From NCBI GenBank assembly GCA_034620365.1, contig JAQGEQ010000071.1:1860001-1924000 (forward strand): DNA of 64,000 nt, written 5' to 3'. The notes below the pieces were generated by a model. That model saw only the letters and a program-made list of their open reading frames with translations. It was not told where the DNA came from and did no database searches. Shown here one piece after another: positions 38,540 to 52,500 of this stretch; within the stretch, counting starts at the first letter, position 1; the number at the start of each line of letters is the position of its first letter. A program made the translations under genes and the position numbers. Source of the DNA: Pegea sp. RAD2-039. Its lineage: Eukaryota > Chordata > Thaliacea > Salpida > Salpidae.

Positions 38540-39960
38540 AATAAATAATTTACGTGGTGAGGTCATTTTAAATCGTGGAAGACGAAAATAGCCAAGTCTT
38601 TAATGGCCGGATACTGGGAGATTCTATTGTTGTTTAGATAAAAGCTAGATAATGTTGGGTTAGACTTTAAGGGTTTATTTATAGAGAGATGGAAACATTT
38701 TTCGGTAGCGTGATTGAGTTGTCTGGATTGAAGCCATAAGTTAGTAAACTCAAAAGAGGATTGAAGAGCAACTAATTTAATACTAAAAGTTTGACATCGT
38801 TGACAAAGAGCATTAAACCTTCAGAACCATTTAGTAATGAAGAACACTCTATAGCAATATAGTAAAGTTATTTATTTATTTATAAGTAAAGTTATTTATG
38901 ATGAATTGTTGTTTTAGAAAATCTTTAAAAAATTGCTTAATCGAAGAGGTAATAGTAGGGTAAATAATAAATTGTCTGAGAGTTTTTACTAAAACGAGAT
39001 GTGAGAATGAATCAAAATCATTGCAAATGTTTGTATAGCTGATATTAGTAGCCAGATTATTTGCTGAGAAATAGAGCTATTGGTGGAGGCAAGACAAATA
39101 CTGATCATAGGATGATCTTTTACAAAGTAACCCAAATTAATATCTAGAAATTAAACTTTTGGGGAGGAGACGAGTCGAAATTTTTGTGAATTAATAAATT
39201 CGAAGATTAGATAGAAGCTACTTATGAGAGAAATTGTTTGATAATTTAGTAGCTTATTTCTATCTTCCATTATATGGATTGGAATAATAATGAAATTCTT
39301 CCATTGAAAAAGTTAATGACTGGAGGATAATCAACAATTAAATACATGTAACCCGTCCAGGGACGTGTTATGGACGTATTATAGAATGGATAGATCGCTT
39401 AACAAAGTAAGAAACATTTTTTTCAGGTTTACAAGTTAGTTTATTTTTAATATTGTGGACAGCAGTAAGAATCTCACGATCAGTGATAAAATCATCCAGA
39501 AGATTTGATTTTTGTTCTTTAAGAATGTTTTTTTGCCTTGTTTGCTTTAGTAAAGAACTCTTGAAAGTTTGGGCTAAAACGTATTGGTAGTAGAGATGCT
39601 AATAAGAACTCTAGAGGAGTTAGGGATTGGAAAAAGGGCTGAAGCGTAACGACTAAGTCATTAATAATGGCAAATTTATCTCCACTACTCACCTGGGCAG
39701 CTTTCTTTTTTTAATGTAGCTTTCTTGCGAGTCTTTTGTGAAGCTTTTGCTGCTTCGGTCCGGTTGAATACAGACAGTTTGGTCAAAGCACTCAATGGTG
39801 AAGTTTCAAAGTTTTAGTTTATTTCTGGTTGATTAAGAAGCTTCATGATAATTGGTCTGTTAGCAGAAAATCTTGAACCAACTTGATCAAGCGCTTTGAC
39901 CTCATCTTTCATCAGAGGTACTTTGTCCTTTACCGACTTTAGAAAGTTATTTTATATCTT
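38540..39960 (-). mobile_element. Degenerate non-LTR retrotransposon, family B
   Basis: Minus strand. About 39960-39660 matches 898-605 and encodes the ORF1 end (RPIIMKLLNQPE). About 39500-39400 reads DDFITDREILTAVHNIKNKL, the start of the reverse transcriptase domain. About 39290-39190 reads LLNYQTISLISSFYLIFEF, corresponding to the NYRPISL box. About 38830-38690 reads LFVNDVKL in place of (Y/F)ADD-KL, then WLQSRQLNHATEKCF. Endonuclease sequence between ORF1 and RT is missing and the catalytic aspartates are lost, so the copy is dead. Confidence 0.7.
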
Positions 39961-42687
39961 ATTATTATTCTATATTTTGTATGTTTCATTTATGAAATTT
40001 ATAAAAGTAAAGATATTACTTTCATACTTTTCGTGAAACTGCTTTTTTAAACAAGTTAAATGTTAAGCCGTTTTAATAAATATATATTGAAGCAAGCAGC
40101 ATTTTTCAAATTATTTACCAAATTAGTTTGATTTTTAGAAGGTCAACTAAAATAAATCGTAATCCGTTTCTCTCAATTTGGATATCTATAAAAATAAATA
40201 ATCAGGAAAAGATGGCTTATATAAACTAATTTGTTTGTACAAGATAGCCAGTTTATCTTATTTTAGTTTGAACTAAGTAATAAATAAATATATATTTAGT
40301 AATTTGGTAGTATTGCCAATATACGCCACATAATTCAAACTCATATTTCAAAAGTATTAGAACTATACAACCTTATAAGAATTATTAAAACATTAATACT
40401 TCATAAAGAAATGAGTTTTTTATATTCAATTCTATACTAAAATAGAACAACACAAAAAATTCTGTATAAGAGTTTAATTGAATAAATGATTGTTAATTCA
40501 AATTAGAAAAAAAAAAGCCTATTTAGTCTTGCTTGAAAAATGTTTTCTTAAGTATGAAACTTTTAGTCAAATAGTAGTAATTATTTTTTATTTTTCTTAA
40601 ATCCTAATAACAGTAAAAGATAAGTTACAATTGGGTTTTATTATTTATAACATTTCTTAATTTTTTTGTTATATTGTGTTGAAAAGATATCGTAATAAAA
40701 TCACAAGAAGAGTAAAAACTGTTATTTTTTATGATTAAGTATAAACCTAAATCTTCAGTTTTTAATCTCAGTGAAATGCTTAATGTTTTGTATTTGCGGT
40801 TAACTTCTATGAACTAAATAAATCCAATAACTATAGAAAATAATTCTGACTACACAAAGCTGCATAATAAGTATTTTTCTAACCTTAAATTTTACAAATT
40901 TTGATGAAATTATAATTTAAATTATAATAATTAAACCTAAGGATGAAAATTTTCTATTTCTTGCTGTAGATATAGTTTTTTTTTTAATGTAATTTTGTGT
41001 AAACAAATTTTTTCTTCCTAATATAGCCTTAAAAGATAATGAGATCTTGATAAGAGTTTTGAATGATTTCTTCATTTTATCAAAGCACTTTTGTTATTTT
41101 TTTTTTGGTCACAACAGAAAGCTTTTTTTAATTGGTTTTTATTTTTGTTAGAAAAATTTACACCAGAATGCTTGAAGTAAAAATCCATCTAACATGCAAA
41201 GGATAATTCTTTTTAATTACAATCTTGTACAATTTATTGACGATCATAAATACTCTTGTTTTAAAGCATGTTAACTGCTGTTACCGCCCGAATTCTAGGA
41301 AAATTCACAATAAAAAGTTAAATAATTTGAAAAATATTAAATTATACACAAAATTTGCTAATGCATACCTTTAGAAGGAACTAACACATGTGCAGAGCTG
41401 GTTTGAGAACAAGCTATCTTTTATAACTTACATCAATATTACGTTGGTAAATACAATAAAACAACTTGTTGTTTTTCACAAAAGTGTACATTTTCACATT
41501 ATTCCTTTCTAAAGTTTCCTAAATTAAAAAGATCAAAGTCTGTTCTGATCTTTACAGCTATGTACGCAAATGTTAAAGAAATAAAAGTACGTTTTAAGTC
41601 GCAACCGATTTAAATAAAGTATCAAATACATTTTTCGAGCTGATATTCAGTAGCTACCAACTTGATTTTATAGCAAACTCTCATTTACTGAACAGATTCA
41701 AAGTCTCATTTCTTGATATCCATTTTGAAATTTTTTCAAAAAAAGACATTTTGCTGTATCAGAAATGCTCTGTAAATACTAGATTTGAATTATGTTCTTT
41801 TAAATTTTGGTCTCCTGAATTTAGTTTTCAAATATTAATATGTCTTCTCACTGAATAGTTTGTAGCGATGATCAAGGTGATCTTTTAAAAGTGAAGTTGG
41901 ATACATTAGTACCTTGATTTGTAAACATTTTTTCATCATTACGAGCAACTGCTTTGTTTGATGATCAAGAGTACTAAAAAATTCCTACTCAAAGCTTGAA
42001 AAAAAGTTTATCTGGTAAAAAGTTGTTTGTTTTTCAAAAGAAAAAAGATTTTATTTCCAAACTTAGGTTTTTACTTCACTTTTAAGTAATCAAATAAAAT
42101 TCTTCTAGGCATACTAATTACTTTCTAACCAATTGTAAATATCGTGGAGCTTAATCGCATAACTACTAAGTAAGAAACGAACATCTGTGGCTAATTAAAT
42201 AGACTAGCGGCCAAAAATGGTTGTTTTTCAAATTACGTCATTGGATTAGTATACTCCAGGTTTGAAGAGTAATTAAACATCCTTTAATGAATTTTACTTT
42301 TAATTAAATGTTACCAAGATAAATAAAAACGATTTTTTGATATCTTTAGCCTTTAAATCAAACTCGTTTTAACCAATTTATTATTTTATAAGTTTTTAAA
42401 CAATTTATTTATTGTATACGATGGCCCCACACATGAAAATTTTCTTTTGTTGGAATAATTATCAATGAGATCACAAAAGATCTTTAGAAATTATTTGAAA
42501 TGTGTTCCTTGAAGTTACAACAAATATATTTAAGATTCTCCTTAAAATAACTTCAAATTTTTTTAACAAATTAGAGAAAGCAAATAAAACTGAAAAAACT
42601 TTGACTTCAAACTTCTATTAGAAAAAACGAGATTTAGTATTCAACAGTTTATTGAGAAAATAAATTTCGAAATAAATGAAGAATCAT
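39961..42687. other. AT-rich intergenic stretch downstream of TSR1
   Basis: About 2.7 kb. No exon, RNA gene or repeat recognised. The TSR1 3' UTR must lie at its right end. Confidence 0.5.
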
Positions 42688-45600
42688 CTAATTATCTTCC
42701 ATCATTTCCTCGCTTTCACCGGATTTCAAGCTCGGAGTGACTTGTTCAAAAGACCACCTGGGAAAGACTCGTTTGTATAAAGACATCAACACTGTGTCTT
42801 GTGAGTTCAACTGAGTGTCAAAGACACATTTCATGTATCCATGCGTTCCTGACAAATAAGCTCGTTATAAAAACATTAAATGAAACTTGCAAGCAAACTC
42901 ACCAACAGGACATTTGATATGACCTCTGCGGCCCAACTTGGTCCTTAACTCAACTTGTTTGAAGTACATGATGTCATCTGAAAGAAAAAATTGAAACTTT
43001 TGAAAAAACTTTTCTTTTTGTTTATTTTCAAAAACTAACCTGGATTGAAGAACATATATCGGACTACAGAAGATCGCTTGTGGATCTTGTATGGATGTCC
43101 GCTTAGAACCACTCTTTTAGTCATCAATCGATCGGGATTGATACTGTACAAAGTCCCAACTGCAACTGGTCCATTCTCCTCTGTTGCAACAGATTTAGAG
43201 GAGAAAGATGAAAAGATGAAAGGATGCTACCTTCATTCTCACGAAAGATGAGGACATTTGCAGATGGGAAAGTTATTGGAGCGTACAAACTGGCGATGAA
43301 GACTCCTTCATCCGGCATATATCTCTCTATCTTGTGTTTGCTTGCTGCAAAGATGATCTGATAAGAAGAGATGAATTTAAAGAAAGATTCAAACCATTAG
43401 TGTGTTGTGAGAAGAGGGCGGATGCGTAGAACTTCCTGAATCCCACGTAGAAGAGCAATCTTTCTTTGTTCTTAATCACAATATCTTTGTTGATTTTCTT
43501 CACAGCTAAATGCATCACGCTCATCTGAAAGATTGATCTTTAGGAAGAGTTGATGATGAATATGCAGAGGACACCTTTTGTTCATGAGCAAACAAACTGA
43601 ACATGATCAGGGGCTTGGCGTCATCCGCTTGATGATCGCGAACAAACTCCTCTTCTACTCCCTTCAATCGGATAGTTACCAGTGATGACGCCTGTAGAAA
43701 AATCAGTTGCTAGTAGCAACAAGTCGCGCGCTTGTGACGTCACACCTGCACACGAGCCTTGTCTTCGATTGGTTGATTCTTCACTAACTTCTTCACTCGA
43801 TCAAATGACTTGAAGCGGAAGATTCGCGCGTAATCTTCCGGAAGATTTTCCATTGGATCCCAAGGTGAAGATCGAAAGCTTTTCAATCCTCGATATTTGA
43901 TGAATCTTCTTTGAGCAGGGATGTGCATAGGAGTGTCAACCTCATCAGGAAACTTCTGGTGGCTCTCAGCATCACGAAACTTCATCAGATCATCTAAATC
44001 AACTTCCTCGTCCGGAAGATCGAATTTGACCGACTTTCCTCCCATAGTAGTGACGCTTTTCTATAGTTACATATGACGTCATCACTACTTCGTCAACTCA
44101 CGTCATCAGCTGATTACCATATCCATGTTTTCAGTAGGTGGCTCTTCATCGCTCTCAAGTGGCTGAAATTCACGATCCATTTCATCGATTGATTCTTCTT
44201 CAGATTCATCACATCTCTGCCAATCTCCGTCCTCTGCAACAATCCACTCCGCTTGATACAACGAAGTCCCTTCAGGGGCACTTTTCTTCAACTTAATCTG
44301 ATTTTCACCTAAAATCAAACAAAAAATGGAGATTCAGGGATCAACTAGGGACCCTCACTCACGTTCAGCTTGCTCTAGCTCTTCAGAAGTTGGCCAGGTT
44401 TGTTCTGCATCCATAGGATCAACTTCTGCTTCTGATCTCAAATCTTGTTGTTTTTCCGGATCAGACACAATAACAGATGATTCTCTCTACAAATTGAAGA
44501 TGATGAAGATTATAGAGGATCGGAATATTGACTTACAAGTGCTTCAACTTCAACTTTCTCGATCTGATAATTTCCCCATCCTACAATATGCATCAACTTG
44601 TTCACATCTAGATCTTCACCTCGTAAGTATCCTGAAACCTGTCAAAGATATCTTGAAGTTTGAAGATGAAAGAATCAAATGATGAACTAACCGTTAAGAC
44701 ACCTTGATCGTAATTGACGATATCAGCAATCAAGTAACTCCGCTTGTTCCAAAGTCCCAAGGTCTTCCGCTTACATTCAGATATCTATCAGAAGTTTCAA
44801 TTAGCAACAAGAAGATTAAGAAAGTGTCCAACTTACCATCCGAAGAAGTGAGAAGGTTTGCTGCTGGTTTTCAACTGATTGAAACTTGATGTCTTTCACA
44901 TGACTCTGTAACTTCTTTAAAACTTCATTTTTCACTATAGTCTTCTTTTTAGGGGCAACACTTTCTAGATTCTGACCACAGAAAACTGAAAATAAATTTG
45001 TACATCAATTTATAGGTTTGCATCTATCAGATGTTGATCTTTGGATGAAAAGGTTTTACATCAATTGACCTCTACCATCAAGGCTAACAACTTTTTAATT
45101 AAGACCTTTGACCATCAAGTGCAAGACTTGTTTGCAAGTCATGCTTCTTTGGTTGGCAACTGGTCGTAGAGTTTTAAAAGGTGCTAACTTACTAGTATTA
45201 GCTTCTTTTTATTAAATGTTTTGTTTTATTAATGAACTTAACAGAGTTTTGCAAGCTCAAAAATTTAAAGCTAGCCTGATTTATATTCTAAGTATTAGAC
45301 TAAAAAATATCTTTTCATAAATACCATAAGATGATACACCAGATGCAAATAAAGATTGAAGAACAGAAGCTCCAGTCTCATCAATAGGATGAGGATCTGT
45401 CATTGAGACCACAAACACAATTGTATCAGATATTCTGCTGTAATCCAAATAAGTGGACAAGTTTGCAGTATGAGGGTCTACAATCTAAAAGAAAATTTGT
45501 CGACAAAAAATTAGTTCTTTAAACAATAACATCAAAAGTGTTTAATGATTTAAATTAAAGTATAGTTTATAATCAACAAAGTAATAATACTCAATGAATC

Positions 45601-46721
45601 ATAACAAAAATATCACTTTTGAGTCCACCACAATTTAGTTAGGGTATTTATAGAAGTATAAAACATTATTCTAAAAATAAATGTGAAATTATTTGAAAAA
45701 AATAAATAAATTTTCTCAAATTATTCCTAAAGTGTAACATAAACACCGACAACAAGATATAAGTGATGTGACTAATTAACCTGATAACGATATTTAAATC
45801 TGGAAATATTTATTGTAAACCCAGTCGATTTGGAAGCACCAAATGTGGGCAAATCATTTTCAGATTCTGCACATTGTTTCATGTTCTGTTTTAGTACTCC
45901 GATATCTACATTTTGATGAAGAGGAATTAAAAGAACTAGATGGGGACTGGAATTGTTTTTTCCTACACCCCGCTTCATAGCAAGAACCTAGAAATATATA
46001 TGTTTAAAGGGGGAAAAATAAAAGTTATATTTTTGTGATTACCGCTTCTCGCTTTTTTGCTCTTATTTGTTGAGATTGATGTCTTCTATTTACTCTTCCC
46101 ATCTCTTGTTTCTTGTGTCTTGATATTACATTCAATTCAGTTCGCCCTAAAAAATTATTACAATTTCATCACAAAATTCATTGATGGAGAAACAAACTAT
46201 CAACATTTTGAATGTTTTAAATCTAGAATAGATCTATTTAAATTTATCATCATAAATAGATATCTAAATAGAAGTTTGCTATTATCATATATTACCGAAA
46301 TATCATAATTAAAAAATATATTCTATCAATTCATTATATTAATAAGTTTATATTATAAATGCAGAAATAATTATGCAAGCACACAAAAAACATACTTATA
46401 TAATAATATATGTATAAGTTGTGTTTGCTTCTGATATTTAATATTTGTGTTCAGAATGTAGATTGTTGGCATTTAATATTTAATAAATACTTTACCTTAT
46501 AACGAGAAGTTTTATCACTATATAAATATTTAAAAAATTATAAGATATATTAACAGATTTTTTGGGATTTTTGTACTAAGACTTATAAGTGTATACTTGA
46601 TAAAATAGAATATATGAAACAAACCTTTCTGCTGGACAAGAACCATTCCTTTGCTTCTATGCCTTCCAGTTTTATGAGATTTGTTGCTTTGTTTCCAGAT
46701 GGACTTACTATGACTACCCAT
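42688..46721 (-). CDS. TSR1: Pre-rRNA processing protein TSR1
   Basis: Late 40S ribosomal subunit assembly factor, a GTPase-like protein related to BMS1 (family knowledge). Exons: 46721-46625, 46146-46043, 45987-45781, 45484-45325, 44985-44837, 44784-44692, 44638-44537, 44486-44363, 44308-44118, 44060-43746, 43691-43575, 43524-43395, 43344-43243, 43180-43040, 42977-42903, 42848-42688. All phases close: 755 residues (human about 804). Recognised blocks in order: N-terminal [28 protein letters not shown]; an AARP2CN-type region with [15 protein letters not shown]-like SLYQAEWIV; the diagnostic [14 protein letters not shown] and [64 protein letters not shown]; and C-terminal GTHGYMKC and [11 protein letters not shown]. 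Exon 13 uses the TTTGCAG acceptor to keep frame. Confidence 0.96.
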
Positions 46722-47258
46722 TTTAATAATCTAGTTTTAATAAATTATGAAAAATCTGTCTGAAAATAATGTAAACTAAGAATAATGTAAAGGGTATATG
46801 TTCAGAAAAAGATGAGATTTAATTATATTTAAAAGTATAACTATTCTGGATAATAAATTAAACTGATTTGATTTTTTAAATAGATTGTTATGAAAAATTT
46901 CGTTAAAAAAATAATTCGTTTACAAACATAAATTTTCAAAATCAAAATATTTATCTAATCTTATCACTATAAAAAATTAAAATTAATGAATATTCATTTG
47001 AAAAATAAGAAGAGAAATTTAAAAGTTCACAAAAGTATTGAAAAGTAGTAAAAAGAAATATGCATTTTAGTGACAAGTATCCAATACTTCTTATGAAAAA
47101 TTGTTTCTAAAGAGATCTTAGAAAAGTACATCATAAAAAGTACTACTTGGACCAAATTTCAAGAAACAATTTCAAAACGTTTTAGCAACATAGTAAAAAA
47201 TTAAAAAGTAGACTAGCCACATTCAAATAAGATCACACTCTTTGACATTTGTAAATAG
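46722..47258. other. Spacer between ATG5 and TSR1
   Basis: About 540 bp, AT-rich, holding the ATG5 3' UTR and the TSR1 promoter/5' UTR. A CTAG just before the TSR1 ATG resembles an acceptor, so a 5' UTR intron or trans-splice site is possible but unproven. Confidence 0.4.
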
Positions 47259-48041
47259 CTAAGTGAATATACACACATGTAAAAAATTATCAGGATAGCA
47301 AAGATTTTCACATAACCATTGCATCTTAGAGTTTAAAGGTAAGATTAAACCTTGTAAGACAAATTTCATATTTCTTACATTATCATCACTAAATAACTCA
47401 CAATCAATAAGCTTCAAATATTCTTGCAATGTAGTATTACCAGTTTCCACCCTTCTTTGTAAAACTTTATTATGAATATAAAGCTTTACTGGAACATTTT
47501 TAAAGGAATTAAGGTCCATAAACTTTTTATTTACATTCCAAAATTGTTCAAAATTGTCAGTTTTTATTCCATGCCAAAGTTTCATCGTTTGATCTTTTGT
47601 CATGACTGAAACTACTTCACCTCCATGTTTTAAAAAATCAGCTTCTTTAAGTTGTGAAAAAAAGCTTGATTGTAAAGCATCTTCACAAACTGAACTTAAC
47701 AATTTGTCAGATGGAAAATTCTTAAAGTGAACTGTGATAAACCATGGAATGTCTTGAGAGATATCACAATAAAGATCAAATAAAAGGCCAGTTGGATAGT
47801 TCCATCTTAAAGGGATACTTGAGAACTCAAACCACAGTTTATCAGACTCTTCAGAATCAATAAAAGATGAAAAAAAATTGATTATTTTTTCTTGAAGAAT
47901 CATTAGATAAGAAACTCTAGGAACTAAAAGGTAGAATGGCTGTGGTGTTAATTTAGACTTTGGGGACACTTCATGACTTGCTAATTCAAAACAAATTGGA
48001 ACTTTTCCTTCCCAAAGCTTTCTCTGTATAGATATGGACAT
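47259..48041 (-). CDS. ATG5: Autophagy protein 5
   Basis: Forms the ATG12-ATG5-ATG16 conjugate that promotes lipidation of ATG8/LC3 on autophagosomal membranes (family knowledge). A single exon of 260 residues (human 275). Visible ATG5 signatures: WEGKVPICFEL at the N-terminus, YLLVPRVSYL, LWFEFSSIPLRWNYPTGLLFD, PWFITVHFKNFP, the LKEAD block whose lysine (about residue 132) corresponds to the ATG12 acceptor Lys130 of human ATG5, and LCYPDNFLHV at the C-terminus. I chose the ATG at 48041 because it directly precedes the conserved WEGK region; the frame stays open 21 nt upstream without another ATG. The lack of introns is unusual here. Confidence 0.95.
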   Translation of the reverse strand: MSISIQRKLWEGKVPICFELASHEVSPKSKLTPQPFYLLVPRVSYLMILQEKIINFFSSFIDSEESDKLWFEFSSIPLRWNYPTGLLFDLYCDISQDIPWFITVHFKNFPSDKLLSSVCEDALQSSFFSQLKEADFLKHGGEVVSVMTKDQTMKLWHGIKTDNFEQFWNVNKKFMDLNSFKNVPVKLYIHNKVLQRRVETGNTTLQEYLKLIDCELFSDDNVRNMKFVLQGLILPLNSKMQWLCENLCYPDNFLHVCIFT

Positions 48042-49355
48042 GTAATTTTTGATGCACAACAAGCTATAATTTTAAATCAGTTGAATCAAAACCTGTTCTA
48101 ATAAAAATAACATAAACATAGTGCCTTATAAATATAAATAAAAGATTTATAAGTGATATATGATAAAAATGATATATTATATAAATGATATATGGTAAAT
48201 ACATTACTATAATAAAATAAAAATTTATATTCACATAAACTATAAATTCATATAATAAAATTAATATCAAAACTGCATAACAGTCCTAAAAAATTAAATA
48301 AAGAAAGAGTTTTTAATTTTTATTTTTATGAAACTATAATCAATGATAACATTTAAAATTATGCCAAATAAAATAGAAACAATTTTCCAGAATAGTTTAT
48401 TTCCTTAAATACAAACTTTTAATTTTAATTCAAAATAATTTAATTTAACAAAAATTATTTGATAATAAGAACAAATTATAAATCCGTTATTTTATTTAAC
48501 AAACAAATTTATAACAAAAAGTTTAATCAATTATTATTATTAGGTAAAATCATATCTTTGAAAATAAATATTAAAATAACTTTTCAGAAATAAAAAAAGA
48601 AAAGAAAAATTCTATTAGGTTTTAATAATTAATTAATTTTACTACTTTTAGATAATCTCACATTTTCCTTAAATAAACTTATTTCTAAGTTTGTAAAAAA
48701 TATCAGAGATAAAGGATTAAAATCAATAAAGAAACAATAATGAATTTTATATAATTTATAGCTGAAAAAAAAGACTTCAAATAAAAACTGACAAACAATT
48801 TAATACATTACAATGCAATAAGAAGATCTTGAGTAGCATTTCACGCTCAGAACTGAGTTTATTGCCCAAAAATACAAAATTGTCTGTTTTATAATTTCCC
48901 CTATACTAAGTTGTACTTTTATTAAAACTATAACTTAATTTCTATGTGTGCACATATAGCAATTATTGCATGCAACGATCAAAAAAAGCTTTATTGAATT
49001 AAAATTGTTACTGTTTTAATTAAAAAAAGATTAAATGAATGATTTGGGATAGATTGTAAATCTTGCTATGCTCTTTTTGCAATATAATATTTATTTTAAG
49101 ATACGATATTTTATTTGACTTAACAAGCAGAGTATAAATAATATTTTAAGTTGAGTAAAATTTGCTGTTAGGTTTTAGAAATAAAAGAAACTTTATAAAC
49201 AAATCTTTAATTTAGTATAAAATTTTTAATAATTAGCTAAGTCAAGAAAAAGCTAACGTCCAATAATATTTATGAGAAAAATTGATTACTCTAAAAGTTG
49301 ATGCACTGACATAATTTTTAATGATTTATTTTTTTCAATATTATTGAGCTTGCTT

Positions 49356-49568
49356 TCAACTACCAAATATTTCAGTCTCAATCTTGCACCAGTATTTATA
49401 AGCTTTGACAAGTGCATGACAAGCTTCTAAATTGTTTTGTAAAGTTTTTTTCCAATTATAAATAACTAAATTTTTCTTTTTTCCACTCTCTAACTGGTAG
49501 CTAAAACATAATGTCATTTTGAGAAAGAAATCTTTTAAGAATAGGCATGCAGCAAGAAATTTAAACAT
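49356..49568 (-). CDS. Possible small protein or exon, unrecognised
   Basis: Reads from ATG 49568 with a hydrophobic start (MFKFLAACLFLKDFFLKM), then a polar half with NLVIYNWKKTLQNNLEAC, ending FGS and a stop. The polar half looks more protein-like than typical AT-rich noise. No upstream exon could be joined with confidence and I do not recognise a family. Confidence 0.25.
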   Translation of the reverse strand: MFKFLAACLFLKDFFLKMTLCFSYQLESGKKKNLVIYNWKKTLQNNLEACHALVKAYKYWCKIETEIFGS

Positions 49569-52500
49569 GGCACTCTTGTATCAGTTGAATATGGATTTTA
49601 CTGCTTGATAAATCTTTAAGTAGTTGTGGTTTCGAATAAAGTTAAACTACTGTCATCAAGTCTTCTCAATCCAAAGATCTAGTATACTTTTTAATTTAAG
49701 GGTAAAAAAGTATTTCTTTGTTAGAGTCACTATGGTTCTACAGACTTTAGAATTTTGTGTCCTGGTTTTTAAGAAAAACACTTTAAGTGCCAAACTCTAC
49801 CATGTGAATTCAAGAACATTTTCGTTTATCAGTAATAAAAGTTTTATTTATTTTGTAATTACATTTTTTATCTGTACTATATAAGAGGCAAAAAAATATA
49901 AACATTACTCTAATGAGTTTTAATTCATTTTGATGACGCATCACTTTGGAGAAAACTTTAGTTGTTGTCCAAGATATCTTCAAATTGTCCATCTTTGATT
50001 TGTTGTTGAAACAGTTCTTCATGGTTTCAGCGAAACACCATCGGCAAAGTAAAGTAAAGCTTAACTGTTTGAACTTTTGACTATTCTTTTATTCTGTTAA
50101 GATACTATCAGAAGTTTTCTAAAACTGAAGGTAAAGATAATCTTTAGAAAAAATAATCAAAAATAATTATAAGAAGGTAGTTTATTGCACTCATCGTTTT
50201 CTTTCTACCTTTTTGAAAAATCCTCCTCTCACAACAGCTCTTTCTACAGTCATTCAGAATTTGTTTTGAATGTCTTTTAGATATAGATAAAGACCACTGA
50301 TATGGTGATCATTCAAACAGTCAGTGCCGTGACAAATTTTGAATTTTATTAATAGTTTTATATTAGTTGGTGCCTTAGCAAGTTCAGTAGTTACCAATTA
50401 CAGTTCCAAGATTCAATATTGATCTTGGAGTATTTAGTAATCCTTCAAAGTATTTGTCAAATCTACTTGTAGCGTTTAGACTTTACACAATTTTACCATT
50501 TTTTATCTTTTATTATAAGATCACTGTTTATCATTTTTGAATTCATTTATTGACTGAATTTATCTTTCTTTTTTAATTGTGAATAGGTTTTTGTAATCAT
50601 AAGTTAGAAATTCTTTTGCTTTATCACTTAAACTTTATATTCCAACAAACTTTTATAATACATTAAAATGTTTGTAATGATCATGCTGTCAATTAATCGA
50701 TCAATTGTAAGAACATCTTTTGAGCATAGTTCACCAAACCTGGTTTTCTGATTCATTTTATTAATTTTGACAATCTTCTATAGACAAAGATAAACAGTTT
50801 TTACAATAATACCGCTATATTTCTATAAGCTATTCTAAATCTTCAATAAAGTTTCTACAGAAAAGTTTTGAATGTGAAGTGTTTTTTTACTTCTGTTCAT
50901 GTTATTATCTTAAATAAATGTCTTTAAAATGTCAAAATTAATGCTTCAGAAAGGCTCATAAAACAGCTGTCAGCTTTGCTTTTACTGCTGAACGAATGGA
51001 GATAATGGAGTTTTAAATAATATGATTTCAGAATATGGAACTCTATGAAAAAATTGTAAATAATCATGTAATAAAACTAGTCAAATTTATTTTTGATAAA
51101 TTATTTAAGCAAAGTGACTTTAAAAACGAGATGAACAAAAATCGTTTTAAAAAGATAATATAAAATAAGAAAAACTGTAGTAGAAACAAAATAACGAAAA
51201 ATATCAGGATTTTTAAACCACATCACTTACATACTTTCGTTGTAAAAACAGTTTAATAGAAGAGTACTGATTTTAAACAAATAGATAAGAGCTATCAAGG
51301 GGATGTCTGATGTAAATATATCTAAAAGACTATTCATGAAATAATATTTTTAAAGTAGTCCATATACATTGCAACTATTTATTAGATGCATTTGTAAATC
51401 AGGTGTCCTAGTTTTAATCGTTTGTAAACCCTTTTTTACTTTATAGACGTACTAATCTATAACATTTTAAACTTTTTTAGCGTTTCCTAAGGTTTTTGTA
51501 TTTTATCATTTCAATGAAACAAATTTTGAAGAAAAATATTCGAAGATTAGCTTGCTGTTAACTATTTATGTATGCAAGTAAAATGAAGCTTATATTTCTC
51601 GCTGTTAAAACGCATAGTATATATTTCAACGGAATTATTGACAATAATTTCTTAAAATTATTACTTTTTGCAATTTAAAAATTTAGAAACATTGTAATCG
51701 ATACTGATTTTAGTTTGATTACTTTATTTTTGTTTTGTTATAATGTTTTTAAATTGCAAAGTAATTAAATTTCGGTTAAATGACTAAAAACTTAACAACA
51801 AAAACTTTAAAAGAAAAATATTTACGATAATTTGAAAAAAGTTATTGTAGTTTTAAATGATTATGCTTTAGTCCTTAAAAGTGAATAAATACTACAATGC
51901 ATAGATCATAATCGTTACAACAAAATATGTGTATCAACTTATGGAGGTAATTTTGTGTCACTTTAATTTGTTTATATATGTTTAAGTTTTGTGAATCGAC
52001 TTTGGTTTATGGTTTATTCAAAGACATATTTCTACTTGTTTCAATAATTAAATAATTCAAAAGTTAAGTAACCAAAAATTACTTTAGATGAAAAACAATC
52101 TTGAACAAATTGTAAAGGTATATTTCCTATTTCAAATAGAAATTCAAAAATTAAGATTTTGTAGTTTAATTTTTTGGTATAGGCTAATAGTATAGACTTT
52201 CATTACACTTATGTTGACTGTGACTATGCATAATTGATGAATTTAATCTGAGATGAAAGCTAATACTAGAAGAATAAATGAATTTAAAAGATTCACTAAA
52301 ATCTATAAACACAAACATGTGTTTAGTGGCTTTCTCAATTCAAATTCAAAACTTTAAGTTTATAAATGTTGCAATAACTTCTAGATAAATGGTTTCTTAA
52401 CCATAGAAAATACGAAATGTTAGTTTTCATTACTTATAGTAAAAATAATATATAATTTTTCTAATAAATTTTTATAAAGTTGACTTTTAGTATTTATTCC

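Noticed and set aside
46722..47258. ATG5 and TSR1 as a trans-spliced operon
   Set aside because: Same strand but 540 bp apart, with no clear spliced-leader acceptor or polycistronic signal; ordinary tandem genes are enough to explain it.
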